DNA of 64,000 nucleotides from Apus apus (lineage: Eukaryota; Chordata; Aves; Apodiformes; Apodidae), in NCBI RefSeq assembly GCF_020740795.1, contig NC_067282.1, forward strand, positions 176,642,274-176,706,273. The letters run 5' to 3'. Numbering within the stretch: the first letter of the stretch is position 1; each line of letters starts with the position of its first letter. Shown in pieces: positions 53,881 to 64,000 of the stretch. The position numbers and the translations under genes are program-made. The notes beneath the pieces are model-generated. The model made no database searches. It saw only the letters and a program-made list of their open reading frames with translations, and had not been told where the DNA came from.

Positions 53881-55203
53881 AAAAGAGGCTAGGCAGAAAA
53901 AAGATAATTTGAAAATTTATGTTCATGAAAGTGTGTATGTAGTCTGAAGTATCCTAAATATATGATATTTGTAATTTGATCTTATATGAAACTTCAGTGC
54001 CGAAGGCCTGCAAAATGTATACAGTGATAGTATTCATTTGGTTACCTTTATTTTTCAAAGGTGATACTTACCATCACAACAATATTAGGGATTTTGAGAG
54101 AATGATGCATTTCCCTTTCTCTGTTCCACCAGCAGCTGAAAAAGCTGTTCTCAGACTAAATCTTGTTCCTCTACATTAACTTGGGAACACAATAAAAAGG
54201 GATTCTCCTCCAGAATAAGGACAAGTATTTCCCATGTCTTTGTGAATATTCAGTCTATGAAGAAATTTTGGTTTTCGGGCAACTATAGAACCAGTGGCCA
54301 AGTCAATGGATACTGTTGATTTGCTGAGGTGTTCACTGAGAGGTTATGTGTAGATTTTTAGAAAAACACAGTCAGAAGAGTGAGATTTAAGAAAATAACA
54401 CCAGAGAGAGAAGTGAGACCCAAGGAAAGAAAGTTCACAGTATCACAGGTATCAAGAACCGGCACCTCTTTTCTCTTGATAGCACAGAAGTAATGGATAT
54501 GTTGAAAGGAAGCACGAAATGGAATAAATTTATCTAGGACTTCCTATATATCTTGTTAATGCAAAAAGAGAAAAAGAGAAGCCATTGGTATATTCTTGGC
54601 AAAACCACTGTGTAAAAAGTTTATGAACTTGGTTACTCTACTGTCCACCTTTGTAGGTGTACTATGACTGGTCTATGGTCACATGCAAAACAAGAGAGAA
54701 TGAAAGTTGGGAAAAGCTGACTTTTCTTTGGGGAGAAATCACATTGTTTATCTGCAACTGGTCAGAACCATAGGGCAGCAAAGTCCAGTTCCAAAGGCAG
54801 GGCTCCCTGTTACAATGACAGCACAGGGAAGGGATGGCTATATTGAAACGGGGAGCAGGGGGTGGAAGGAAAGATATTAATTGATAAATTACTACCACCA
54901 AAAATTGCAAAATGTTGTATTTTTATGTTTTAATTTTCCTATAGGAAATTTCTTACAGGAAATGCTTCTGTAATTTCCAATTTAAAAAGATATTGAACCT
55001 CCAGTCGGAGTATGGAAAGTTGTTCTCACTTTACACTATGGAATCACATATTCATTTTGTGTCAGTCCTGTTGACAAAATATTTTGATGAACATTAATTC
55101 TATTTTTAATATACAATATGAATATATTACAGATCACTAGGACATCTGTATTACATAAACACTTGGTTAGCTTTGTGATACAATTAAAACAGAAATATGT
55201 TAC

Positions 55204-55393
55204 CTCATCATCTGGGGACGAAAAAATGGTTGGTACAGCTGTATGTTTCAAGTATCGTATACCCCATCGCACATCCAGGGAACCAGGGGTGAAATGATCA
55301 CTGCAGAGAAGCTAGTGCTTACTTGGAGTCCATGCATCTCGTTTCATATTTTGCAATCATTTCTCAAGTCTCTCTTTAACATGAAGTGGAAAT
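55204..55393 (-). pseudogene. THAP5: THAP5 exon 2 remnant: second half of THAP domain with two in-frame stops
   Basis: The 190-base exon runs from the acceptor CTTAAAAACAG|A to the donor GAG|GTAACA and restores phase exactly with exons 1 and 3. It reads FPLHVKERLEK, then TGA where the family has the near-invariant Trp (codon 40 counting the GTG as 1), then LQNMKRDAWTPSKH, then TAG (codon 55, family Gln), then LLCSDHFTPGSLDVRWGIRY and the AVPTIF motif. The last two zinc ligands, C58 and H61, remain. The in-frame ATG four codons after the TGA, equivalent to the start of a shorter human isoform, is closed by the TAG. Confidence 0.92.
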
Positions 55394-56866
55394 CTGTTTT
55401 TAAGCAGCTGAAAGAACATATAAAAAATGAACCAAACAAAAAACCCCTCTTATTCTCCCTCCCTCCCTTCCATCTCCATAAAGCAAGTCTCAGCAGCCCT
55501 TCTACAGGACCACGACACTCGTAAGGGAGCTCAATTCAGTGGCTAGATAAAACAGCTGTGTTTTTACAGCCATCTTTATACTGATGCCATACATGTAAAT
55601 ATAAATATGTATCAGCACTCAAACTTGTTTTCCTCATCCTTGTGCCACTTATACTCTCTAAAGCAATAGAAATGATTTCCTCTCATTTTCATGATTGTTT
55701 TACGATGACTCACATAATCAGAGACATGCCATGAAAAAGAGCTTTCCTTCAATATAAGCTAAAATCCCTTTCAAACCACTCTTCCTTTGGGTCTTCCTAC
55801 ACAGCCTTCCCCATCTTGGAAAAACAATGACTTGTCAGGAACTGAAACAAACTAACATCTTAGTTTAAGGTATAAATTTCATCAAAACAGATTTTTAGGC
55901 TTGTTGTGAAATTTACTCTTAATAAAAGTTTTTCTCAGGTGCTAAAAAATTCTTTCAGTCCACAAATGCTTATTCAACAGAAATATACTAATATTTAGTT
56001 CCTTGTGGTGTGCTCCTCTCAAGATTGAGAAATCCTGTTTTTAACTCATCCTTCTGGGAATCAACAACCATGTAACCACAACAGTACAGAGGTTATTGCC
56101 GGCCTGGGACTGTGACTTAATCCATCAGGTGGCTGGATAGTACTGGGCAGCCAACGTAAACTGGTTTTTGGCAACCCAGCTAGTTCACTTCCAGTTAGAC
56201 CAGCTGCTTCCAAACAAACCAGCAATGCCTCTGTCTGCAGTGTAGGCAAGAGAATAAGTCTAGTGGCAATACTCAATTTCAAAGAATTAATATATGTTTA
56301 CTGTCCTACTCTTGTCAGGCCCTTCGTTCAGCTCGCAAGCTGTCAGAGGACAGAAGTCGATGGCCCCACTCGGGGGGCTGGAACACCCCTCCCACAAAGC
56401 CAGCCACGCTTGACAGAACGGGGTAACCAGTGCTGCTTCGCCCTAACAGCTAAGCACAAATAAGCACAAATTTTATTTTTTAGCCAAATCTCGCTGAAGG
56501 TAATTTCGTGAGGTGAAAAACCTCCTCGCGCCCTCCGCCCCTTCCCGAGCCCTGCCACGCCGCGGTACCTCCTCCCGGCCTGCAGGCGCCGTCCGTCCCG
56601 GCGGGGGGCGACTCATCGCCCCGCCTGTCAGCGCTGCCTCCGCCCTCCTCCCGCCCCCGCGGGCTGACAGCGTCGTTTCCCCGGAGCCGCTGGGCACCGG
56701 GCGGGGTTCGGAGGCAGCTCCCAGCCCCCAGCTCCGTTTCTCGGCCATTTCCCCCCCGACTCCTGAGGGGCCGCCACGGGCCTCGCTTCACTCGCAGACG
56801 GCCCCTCTGGCTGGCGCTCGCCACTCCCGGGCCAGCCGCGCCCCGGCCCCCTCCCTGGCCACTCAC

Positions 56867-56949
56867 GGGTAGAAGCTCAGCTTGCGCTGCTCCCTGGCGC
56901 TCTGCCCGCCCCGGTTCCTGCAGTTGGCGGCGGCGCAGCGCCGCGGCAC
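56867..56949 (-). pseudogene. THAP5: THAP5 exon 1 remnant: first half of THAP domain, start codon GTG
   Basis: Reading begins at GTG (56947-56949), where the family has ATG, and runs 27 codons plus two bases to the donor ACCC|GTGAGT at 56866. The first two zinc-ligand cysteines, C5 and C10, are present, and the exon ends in the conserved KLSFYP. The exon and the roughly 230 bases 5' of it contain no CAT on the plus strand, so no ATG exists on this strand there. The GTG has G at -3 but C at +4. Non-AUG initiation is possible in principle but would run into the stops in exon 2. Confidence 0.88.
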
Positions 56950-57130
56950 GGCGGAGCAGCGCGGCCGGGCGGCGGGGCGGGGCGGGACGGGACCAGCCCC
57001 GGCCGCGGCGGGAGGCGTCCCGGGGCAGCGGCCACCGCCCCGCCCCGCCCGGCAGCCCCGCCCCGCCCGCCGGCCTCGCGTCACGTGGGGCCCGCTGGCC
57101 AATGGCGCAGCGCTTCGTGTAGGAACCGCG
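56950..57130. promoter_or_regulatory. Bidirectional TATA-less promoter between THAP5 and DNAJB9
   Basis: About 250 bases separate the former THAP5 start from the DNAJB9 exon 1 donor. The gap holds several GC boxes (GGGGCGGGGC-type at 56971-56987; CCGCCCCGCCC-type at 57036-57070), a CACGTG E-box and a CCAAT box. No TATA box is seen. The arrangement matches the shared promoter of these genes in other vertebrates. Its survival is explained by DNAJB9 even though THAP5 is broken. Confidence 0.75.
57081..57103. promoter_or_regulatory. E-box/ACGT core (CACGTG) and CCAAT box, possible stress-response element
   Basis: TCACGTGG contains CACGTG at 57082-57087, and CCAAT lies at 57099-57103. On the minus strand the first reads CCACGTGA, overlapping the CCACG half of the ER stress element and the ACGT core bound by XBP1/ATF6-type bZIP factors; CACGTG is also a USF/TFE site. 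The CCAAT box is in the opposite orientation and about 10-11 bases away, so this is not the canonical CCAAT-N9-CCACG element. Known induction of DNAJB9 by the unfolded protein response makes a role plausible, but it is inferred. Confidence 0.45.
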
Positions 57131-57205
57131 GCTGGGGCGCGGCTGGGCGGTCTGCGCGAGCGCGGGCGGCCGTTGGGCGGGCGCGGCGGCGGGCGCGGGG
57201 CTCAG
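57130..57205 (+). other. DNAJB9: DNAJB9 noncoding exon 1 (5' UTR), approximate start
   Basis: A consensus donor CTCAG|GTGAGG ends an exon at 57205 inside the CpG island. The next acceptor that leads into the DNAJB9 start codon is at 60864, so intron 1 is about 3.66 kb. The 5' end is not visible from sequence alone; the start given is a guess downstream of the CCAAT and E-box elements. No ATG occurs in this exon. Confidence 0.6.
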
Positions 57206-60200
57206 GTGAGGGCGCGGGGCAGGGGGGCGGCGGGAGCGCCGGGGGAAGGCGGAGGGTGCTGCTGAGCTAGAGGGGAGGGGAACGCGGAGGGGCCGGAGAG
57301 GTTAGGGGGCACTGGGGCGGCTGGGAGAGGGGGCTGGGGACGGGGCGGGAAAGGGGCGACACTGCAGCTCGGTCTGGTAGATTTATTTGCGCTTTGGGTC
57401 ACTCTGGGCTCCCGCTTCCAGCTAGGCCCATGAGCTGCGCTCTTTACCAAGCCTGGCCGACTTGGAGGTGCGACAGCGTCGCTCAATGTTGATGGTATCA
57501 TCTGCCGTAGTCTGGCTCGGCCTTGCTTGTTGTGGTGCGGCTCAGTCGAGGCTCGTTAGGGTCTGGCTGGGGAGGGTGATGCCAGGGGAGCTTCTGTCTC
57601 GTTTCCGTGCTCTCCAGAGCACGACCCGGGAGCCTTCTCCTAGGTTCGCTTTTCGGTCAGTAGAGGAGGTGCCAAGAAAAGCATAAGCCCCTCAGTTTGA
57701 CTTTCCCGTAGCTGGTTGTGGGGTACCGATTTGCTTACTCATCGGGTTAGTCGTGATATGAGAACCAATGGAAAACGCTGGTAACTTTCTTACTACTACT
57801 AAATAATTTGTAAAAATAGTTATATGGCATCAGGATTCCACTAGATAGTTCATCATAATTTTTGTCATAAGAGCAGTAGTGACGCTCTGGATTTTCTGAG
57901 TATGTGAGACTTTGTGAATATAACCTTATAACAGAGGTCTTTCCTAATTAGAACATTTGCATTGCAAGATGGAAATTTCTCCTTTTTTTCTATATATGAC
58001 ACGTATTTTTCAGGGTATATCCTCCTTAAACATCAGTTCATCCTGTTGCTATTGATAAATGTTGATAAACCGATGGAGAAGTGAGTTAGTGTTACCATGT
58101 CTATAATACTCTTGATAAACATTATACAGTATACTTATACAAAGCTTAATAGTAGTTGAGATCTGTAACTATTTGACAGAGACAAATAGTTAATCTGTGT
58201 TAATAAAATCTCTAGCTTTATTGTTAGATGTACCTAAATAAAATGTAGTTCTTCATAATTGTTAGGAGGTACTTTTTTGTGGCATGAACTTAATATCAAT
58301 AAGTATACAGAATATACTGAACTCTGAAATGTGTTTTGAGTGACTGTGGTGCATAGCCTGGAAAATGAAACTTACCTGCCCTTTTTGAATCAGAAATCAA
58401 GGGAGAAGTAACATAAGCAGAATAAGTGTTTTGAAAGGGATTGTAAAAATCATTAGGCATAGCAGGGTGGATGTCAGGCATTTAACATCTTAGTAAACAG
58501 CAATGCAAAGATGCTGACAGCATGTAAAATTTTCTAAAGAGTAAATTCTGTAATGAATTATAGTGCCTGTATATTAGACTTATTATATCTTTGTGATAAC
58601 CTTATAATTCTAAAATGCTGCTTATATTAGTGCTTCATTTGTATTTGATTTGCATGTATATTTCCTTTTGTATTTGGATTTCAGTGAGCTGTTAAAGGGC
58701 AGCATTAAATTGTCTACATTATTTTAAAAAGCAGTGAAACTTAAGTACTGATTTCTTTGTTAATATATTTTAGAAATCCAGATAAAACTAGAGGCAGCAT
58801 AGCTGGAACTGCATTACAGAAATCCTAGTGTAAAACTGTAGAAAAAAGAAAACTTAGTTGTAATTCATTAGAGTAAGAATAAAGAGGTTGAGAGGTTTGG
58901 CAGAGCAGAGAACTATGGGGGAGAGAGTTGTTCTCAGGCTCTGATGAGCTTGGGAGTTAAGAAAACCAGATTTGCCTTTTAATGGAGGACATAAACTGCT
59001 GTTTTTAGCTCTTTTCAGTGTTAAATTTTAGAAAAAGGCAGGCTAGGGGGTTATACAAGCATGCTGCAGATGTGCGAAAATAAAATAAAAACTTATCTCA
59101 GAGATGGAGACCTAAATCTGTATCCGTAAAGCACAACCAGGAGGAGAGCCCCAAGAGTGTGGAAGGATTTACAGGTGTGTAGTTCTTGGTGTCCAAGTGG
59201 CAAAGTTTTATGTTAGTGATCTGGTGAGAGAAAATGCGTTCAAAAGCCTTGGAAACACTTGTATTCAAAATGACTGGTATCATGTATGAAGAACACTGAG
59301 AAGAGCCGTCCATTTGTTGTCTTAAGTACATTGATCAAAATACAATTTGTTTCAACTGCTGCTCCTTAACACTTGATATGATGCAGGCTGGTAGCCAAAC
59401 AAATGCTTAAGAGGACATGGGTATGTTAATCTTGTGCTCTTTTTGCTCTTGCCTCACAATATTCATTTAAGTTCCCTAACTTGCCTATTAGAAATGGTAT
59501 TTTTTTCCATTGTTGATGCCTGAGTATTAATTTTCTTTAGAGATGGTATTGACTTTTTATTATTTTATGTTATCTGACTTTTTATTATGTACCTGATATT
59601 CAGAGGTTTTGAACTCTGTGACAAATGTTTGGACCACTTACTGTATAAAAGTATTCTAACTTTAATGGTACTCAGGCTGTAAGGTTAGTTTATTCAACCT
59701 AGAGGAAAGTAATTCTGTTCATCTCTTTAGAGTTGTACTTACAGTACACTGAAATCTGTAATCTGGTGAGGGGGACATGTACCTTCTGGAACATTAAGGG
59801 CCTTGCCATATAGATTCTGCTGGTTAGGTGACAGCCAGCATTTTGTCTTAAAACATTCATATTTCTATGCTCTGTTTTAAATAAAATATGCACAGACCTT
59901 GGAAAATAATTTGATCTCTTCTCCTGGTAGGAAGAGCTCACACTGTCCTTCATAAAAATAATTCAAGATCACATGGCTATGTGGAACTGACTTTTCTTAT
60001 GACTTATGCCACATTTTTCCCTGAGTTCTAGCATCAGTTTGTTTCAAAATGTAATTTTTTGACAAATATGTTGCTGAAAAGAAAGGTTTGTTTTGTTTTG
60101 TTTTTTAGTTCAGTTCAGACATAGAAAGACCTTTTAATGCAGTCGTATCTATCCAATTAATACTTTGATATCAAAGGTCTGGTAGGTGTTTTTATTTATA

Positions 60201-60864
60201 GTACAATCTAATATGAAAGCAAGCTATGCCCAGCCCATTGTAAAGTAAAGGAAAATGTACCCTACTTGAATGAACTGTGTACTCTAAATGAGTGTTTTAC
60301 TCTCTATCATGTTCACCTTAGGTCAGTTAACTGACCTTCTGAAGCTGATCATGAGTGTCAAGCAGTCTTGCCTTCCTGCACCTCACAGTTGATCTCTAGA
60401 CCAGTTGTGTTTTCAATCTTTTACTGTGGCACAAGCTATTCAGTATGGAGTGGGTTTTTGCAGTGTCCTTCCTTTAGAGCTGCTGTGTATATGGTCCTAG
60501 AACTGAAGAATTAGTTTAAAGCTAGTTCAGGAATGCCAACGGAACTGTTTCATACAGTGAAACATGTATTTACTTCAACAGCTATGTATGAGAATGTACA
60601 ATTAAGGATAGGTACAAAACAAAGATAAACACTAAAGCATGCTTGTGATGTGTGTGAAATATGAATTTGCAGTATTTTCTTTTATGTATTCTGTGATTAT
60701 GAAATAGGGAGAATGGAGTTTGACACATGTGAAACAACGTTATTTGTGTCTGTCACTGTGACACTCCTGAAACATACAGGTCTTCCTCTTCCAGCTTACA
60801 GTTTTACTTTGAAGTTGTGGAATGTGAAATAACTTGCTCTATGTGTATTTATTTTTCTTTCTAG
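57206..60864 (+). other. DNAJB9: DNAJB9 intron 1
   Basis: Bounded by the donor CAG|GTGAGG and the acceptor TTTTTCTTTCTAG. The first 150 bases belong to the CpG island; the rest is AT-rich with a short TTTTG repeat at 60,085-60,107. No repeat family or embedded gene is recognised. Confidence 0.7.
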
Positions 60865-60875
60865 GAACCAGAGAA

Positions 60876-62694
60876 ATGGCTACTACGCAATCTGTCTTCA
60901 CATTTGCTCTCTGCATTTTAATGATAACTGAATTAATACTGGCTACAGAGAACTATTATGATATCTTAGGAGTTCCAAAAAATGCATCTGACCGCCAGAT
61001 CAAGAAGGCATTTCACAAGCTGGCTATGAAATACCACCCAGACAAAAACAAGAGTCCTGGTGCAGAAGCAAAATTTAGAGAAATTGCTGAAGGTAATATA
61101 TTATTAACTTGGTCTTAATAATTTGATACATGGCTTATATCTGTGAGCAAAAGTGGTAACTTAAGTATTCTCTGTTTTTACTCAATAAGAAGTAAAAGGT
61201 GTTTTTTTTCTTAATTCTACGCCTGTGCTATCAAATGTCCAGTATCAATATCTGACTTGTTTCTGTGTCCTTGCACATAGGCAGGCCTTTTACATGGTTT
61301 ATCCATTCCTGCTTATTAGGCTTTTTGGCTTATGCCTCTTGTCACAAAAAATAGTTGGCAGTAGGACAACTTTAGCCCTAGCAGGATAATTCTTTTGATC
61401 TGTCTAGTAAGATCCAACTCAGGATTACTAGGGCTTCAGGGTGACCTAACAAGAACCTTCCAGTAACTATGGGGAGATTATAAAAAGTCACAGCAAGGTG
61501 TTTCAGTGGTTCATGGTGGTAGTACAAAAGACAATGGGTGCAAGAGGTTCAGAGTAGTTAAAGGAAATTTTTTTTTACCTTGAAGGGTAAGCCAGTGTTG
61601 GAATGGTTTGCTTACAGAGGTTGTGGATAAATGAGTGAATAAAGCCCTGAGTAGCCTAGTCTGATCTCACAGCTGAACCTACTTTGAGCAGGAGGTTTGA
61701 GTTGAGACTTTCTGAGGTCACTTCCAACCTGAATTTTCCTGTGATCCACCATGCAGAAGCATTTTGTGATAAAATAGTGGAAGCAAAAATAATCAAGAAT
61801 AGAAAAAGACTTGCTGAAAAATGCGGTGTCCCCACCTCTGCTCCCCATAGACTGTTATAACATCTGTCTATTTTTGTAGTTCTCCAAACTAAGCTAGTAA
61901 GAGATTTCTGGGTTTTATCTTCTGGTCTGTTGAAGAGTTCTTTTGAAAGAAATGTAGTTATTAATATAATGAAAAGGAGGGACAATCTTGTTAGATACTC
62001 ACTGCATTTGTTAGCACTTACTGTAGGAAGAACTAGGAACTCTTAAGTGTTGAAGTTACACAGAATATTTGCAAGCCTTTGACACATAAAAAACCTGAAG
62101 GGTTCAAAAGGCTTAATGTTATCAGAATGGATATGTTATCTGTCAGAGGTCTTGCTTGAAATTTGTCCTATCAAGGGAGTGGAAGAAAGCTGTTCTTTGT
62201 GTTTGTTTATGATTTTTTTTCAATGAGATGTAAATAAACTTTTTTTTTTGTTAACGGAAATAGCATATGAAACACTATCAGATGAGAATAAACGAAGAGA
62301 ATATGATCAGTTTGGCCGTCATGGAGGACAAGGAAATAATGGAAGCCCATTCCATCAATCATTTAATTTCAACTTTGACGATCTGTTCAAAGACTTTGAC
62401 CTCTTTAGCCAAAACTCACGGTCAAAAAAGCACTTTGAAAATCACTTCCGAAGTCATCGGGAAGCTCACAATCGGCAAAGACGTTCTTTCCAAGAGTTCT
62501 CCTTTGGAGGTGGACTGTTTGATGATGTGTTTGAAAATATGGAAAAAATGTTTTCATTTAGTGACTTTGAAAATGCCCACCGACATGCAGTGCGAACGGA
62601 CACCAGGTTTCATGGATCCAGCAAGCACTGTAGGACTGTCACTCAGAGGCGAGGAAACATGGTTACCACATATACAGACTGCTCTGGACAATAG
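60876..62694 (+). CDS. DNAJB9: DNAJB9 (ERdj4), ER-lumenal J-domain co-chaperone, two coding exons
   Basis: Coding exons are 60876-61092 and 62264-62694, joined in phase 1 (GAA G|CA), giving 648 nt and 215 residues plus stop. The ATG has G at -3 and G at +4, and lies 11 bases after the acceptor TTTCTTTCTAG. Residues 1-23 are a hydrophobic signal sequence or anchor. The J domain spans about 26-90, with HPD at 54-56 inside KYHPDKN. Next come a short Gly/Asn linker, a Phe-rich segment ([13 protein letters not shown], then [10 protein letters not shown]), and a C-terminal block ending in TYTDCSGQ that is characteristic of DNAJB9. In this family the protein stimulates the ER Hsp70 BiP, helps clear misfolded ER proteins, restrains IRE1 and is induced by the unfolded protein response. 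Human DNAJB9 has 223 residues; the eight missing here fall in the region after the J domain. No lesion is seen. It is head-to-head with the THAP5 remnant. Confidence 0.97.
61470..61745 (+). mobile_element. Diverged CR1 3' fragment within DNAJB9 intron 2
   Basis: Landmarks in order are GTTCAGAGTAGTTAAAGG, a T-run, GGAATGGTTTGCTTACAGAG, CTGAGGTCACTTCCAACC and a short tail ending TCCTGTGATCC. All match the CR1 3' coding end and UTR on the plus strand. It lies between coding exons and does not touch the splice sites. Confidence 0.75.
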
Positions 62695-63675
62695 TGTTTC
62701 CTTTCCTTTTCATCTCTTCTTTCTACATCTTTATAATCCTTCTTTGTTTTATGCTAACATGGAAAAAGTTTTTTGAACTCTTTAGTTCTAAAAAACACTT
62801 AACTGCTATAAAGAAATTGTAGATGAATCTAATAATCGGAATAGAAACAACATGCATTTGAGAAGTAAATGTCTCAGTAACTACTTACAATGAGAGAGAA
62901 ATAATCTCATGACAGAAAAAAATTTATGTATTTCAGTTTAGTAAACAATTTCCCTAAATTTGAACTTCAACACAAGATAATTTTTTTTAAATTTCAGAAA
63001 TGTAATATAATTTTCTCATAAATGCCAGTTCAGAGCTGTTTGAGTTACTGGAGCATGGTTTGCAGCGGAAGAGATACTTTAATTTTGAAGTGCTGCTTTT
63101 TTGATCACATCTTTCCAAGTTTTCACTTGCATATTGTGTTTTATATGGACTTAGTGTGCAAATTAGGTAATTTACACAAAATAGTGGCAGAAATATGACT
63201 TACCTGTGTCTTTGTTACTTTGTCCAGCATGGCAAATGTGTTACTGAAAATTCACTTTTTGAAGTTGGAAAATAACAGGAAGGAATAGGTTAAGATTGTG
63301 CTTCACCTAGGAGAGTGATGTAGGAATTACTTTTATTTCCAAATAGCCTCTCATTAATCTGAAAAATTTGTGGGATTTGAATAACCCTTGACTTAATTAA
63401 GGGCTATTCATGTATGTAAGTTTGTGTGCACACAAGGTCTTTTTTTTTTTTTTCTTCCAAAATGCAAATATCTCTAACAATGTTTGGAAGACCATACTGA
63501 AAACACGCTTGTTTTATGGTTATTATATTACCATGTGTGCAATGTAGCTTCCGTAGCTCAGTTTATTGAACTTAAATACTCCTCTCTGAGCTTCTGAACT
63601 TAAGCAAGATAAGCTTGCCTACGGATTCCTAGTTTCTGGAAGGGTCTAAATAAAAAATATTTTTGTGCTTAGATT
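62695..63675 (+). other. DNAJB9: DNAJB9 3' UTR with poly(A) signal AATAAA at 63649-63654
   Basis: The stretch after the DNAJB9 stop has no convincing reading frame and is AT-rich. A canonical AATAAA lies at 63649-63654, about 950 bases after the stop, and cleavage would fall near 63,670. A T-run sits at 63441-63456. The exact end is inferred. Confidence 0.65.
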
Positions 63676-64000
63676 GACAGATTTATTGCCAGTCAGCAGG
63701 GATTTTTCAGCATTGTGATTTGAAAGGTAAATTCTTAACAAACACAGAGTAAAACTGAAAATTACAATGTTGTATTCATCTAATGCTTTGTGGTGCTGGA
63801 ATTTGCTAATAAGAACAGTACTAATGGGTATTAGTTTCAGCACCATGGGAATCTGTAACCAGTCTATTTAAAATTGAAAAAAAACCCAACAAAAAAACCC
63901 TCCACAACAAAACTTCTAAATATTTTAACTGATGTCAGTTCAAAAGTCCTGTTTTATTTCTTCACTAGTAATACAGGTTTAGTATATTAAATTGCTTCCT

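Larger units (their letters stand above)
51827..56949 (-). pseudogene. THAP5: THAP5 unitary pseudogene, three coding exons with four disabling changes
   Basis: Three exons on the minus strand (56867-56949, 55204-55393, 51827-52788) align collinearly with THAP5, which in vertebrates is a THAP zinc-finger DNA-binding protein linked to cell-cycle control. Position next to DNAJB9, head to head, matches the mammalian arrangement. Introns of about 1.47 and 2.42 kb are retained, so this is the ancestral locus and not a retrocopy. The four defects are: GTG in place of the start ATG, TGA at 55357-55359, TAG at 55312-55314, and a frameshift near 52226-52238. All donors and acceptors remain good (GTGAGT, GTAACA, and acceptors ending AACAG and TCCAG). 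The C2CH zinc ligands, the AVPTIF motif and the C-terminal EHSY plus coiled coil are still legible, so decay looks recent. The alternative is several independent assembly errors, which is unlikely because two defects are substitutions to stops. Confidence 0.9.
56519..57345. other. CpG island over the THAP5/DNAJB9 divergent start region
   Basis: This is by far the most GC- and CpG-rich part of the window, in sharp contrast to the AT-rich flanks. It covers THAP5 exon 1, the intergenic gap and DNAJB9 exon 1. The reading frames within it, on both strands, are Gly/Ala/Pro/Arg-rich artefacts of composition, except THAP5 exon 1. Confidence 0.9.

Noticed and set aside
57082-57103. Canonical ER stress element CCAAT-N9-CCACG
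   Set aside because: Both halves exist but the orientation and spacing are wrong, so only a looser element is reported.
56480-57501. Several long Gly/Ala/Arg/Pro-rich frames on both strands of the CpG island
   Set aside because: GC-rich DNA has few stops. Only the 27 codons of THAP5 exon 1 have homology support.

Overview
The window is vertebrate nuclear DNA, almost certainly from a bird. The evidence is numerous chicken-repeat-1 (CR1) LINE fragments with the typical ATTCTATGAT-type 3' tails, two solo retroviral LTRs of avian type, no SINEs seen, spliced genes, and a CpG-island promoter shared by two divergent genes. The LTR types fit Neoaves, perhaps a passerine, but I cannot name the species.

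Layout. Positions 1 to about 51,550 are a gene-poor, AT-rich intergenic region. I see no exon of any gene I recognise there. It holds about a dozen CR1 fragments (the longest near 1.7-2.6, 4.6-5.6, 19.4-20.0, 39.1-39.6 and 48.6-49.0 kb), a 995-bp solo LTR inserted into an older CR1 relic (8,956-9,950), a second solo LTR of 687 bp (41,183-41,869), a long pyrimidine tract near 16.2 kb and a few simple repeats. Positions 51,560-56,949 carry the three coding exons of THAP5 on the minus strand. Positions 56,520-57,345 are a CpG island with a bidirectional promoter. From about 57,130 the plus strand carries DNAJB9 (ERdj4), with a noncoding first exon, two coding exons (60,876-61,092 and 62,264-62,694), and a 3' UTR ending after the AATAAA at 63,649.

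Main result. DNAJB9 is intact: a 215-residue ER-lumenal J-domain co-chaperone with signal sequence and HPD motif. Its head-to-head partner THAP5 is not. The ancestral start codon is GTG, with no ATG anywhere in that exon or just upstream. Exon 2 has two in-frame stops (TGA at 55,357-55,359, where the family has the conserved Trp; TAG at 55,312-55,314). Exon 3 has a frameshift near 52,226-52,238. All splice sites and the rest of the reading frame, including the AVPTIF motif, the EHSY HCF-1-binding motif and the C-terminal coiled coil, are still readable. This looks like a fairly recent unitary pseudogenisation of THAP5 at its ancestral, syntenic site, while the shared promoter is kept for DNAJB9.

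I did not find a new multi-gene system. Other points worth a look are two overlapping, mutually exclusive perfect hairpins at 33.6 kb, a G-quadruplex-prone run in the THAP5 intron, and the nested LTR-in-CR1 insertion with a readable 5-bp target duplication.
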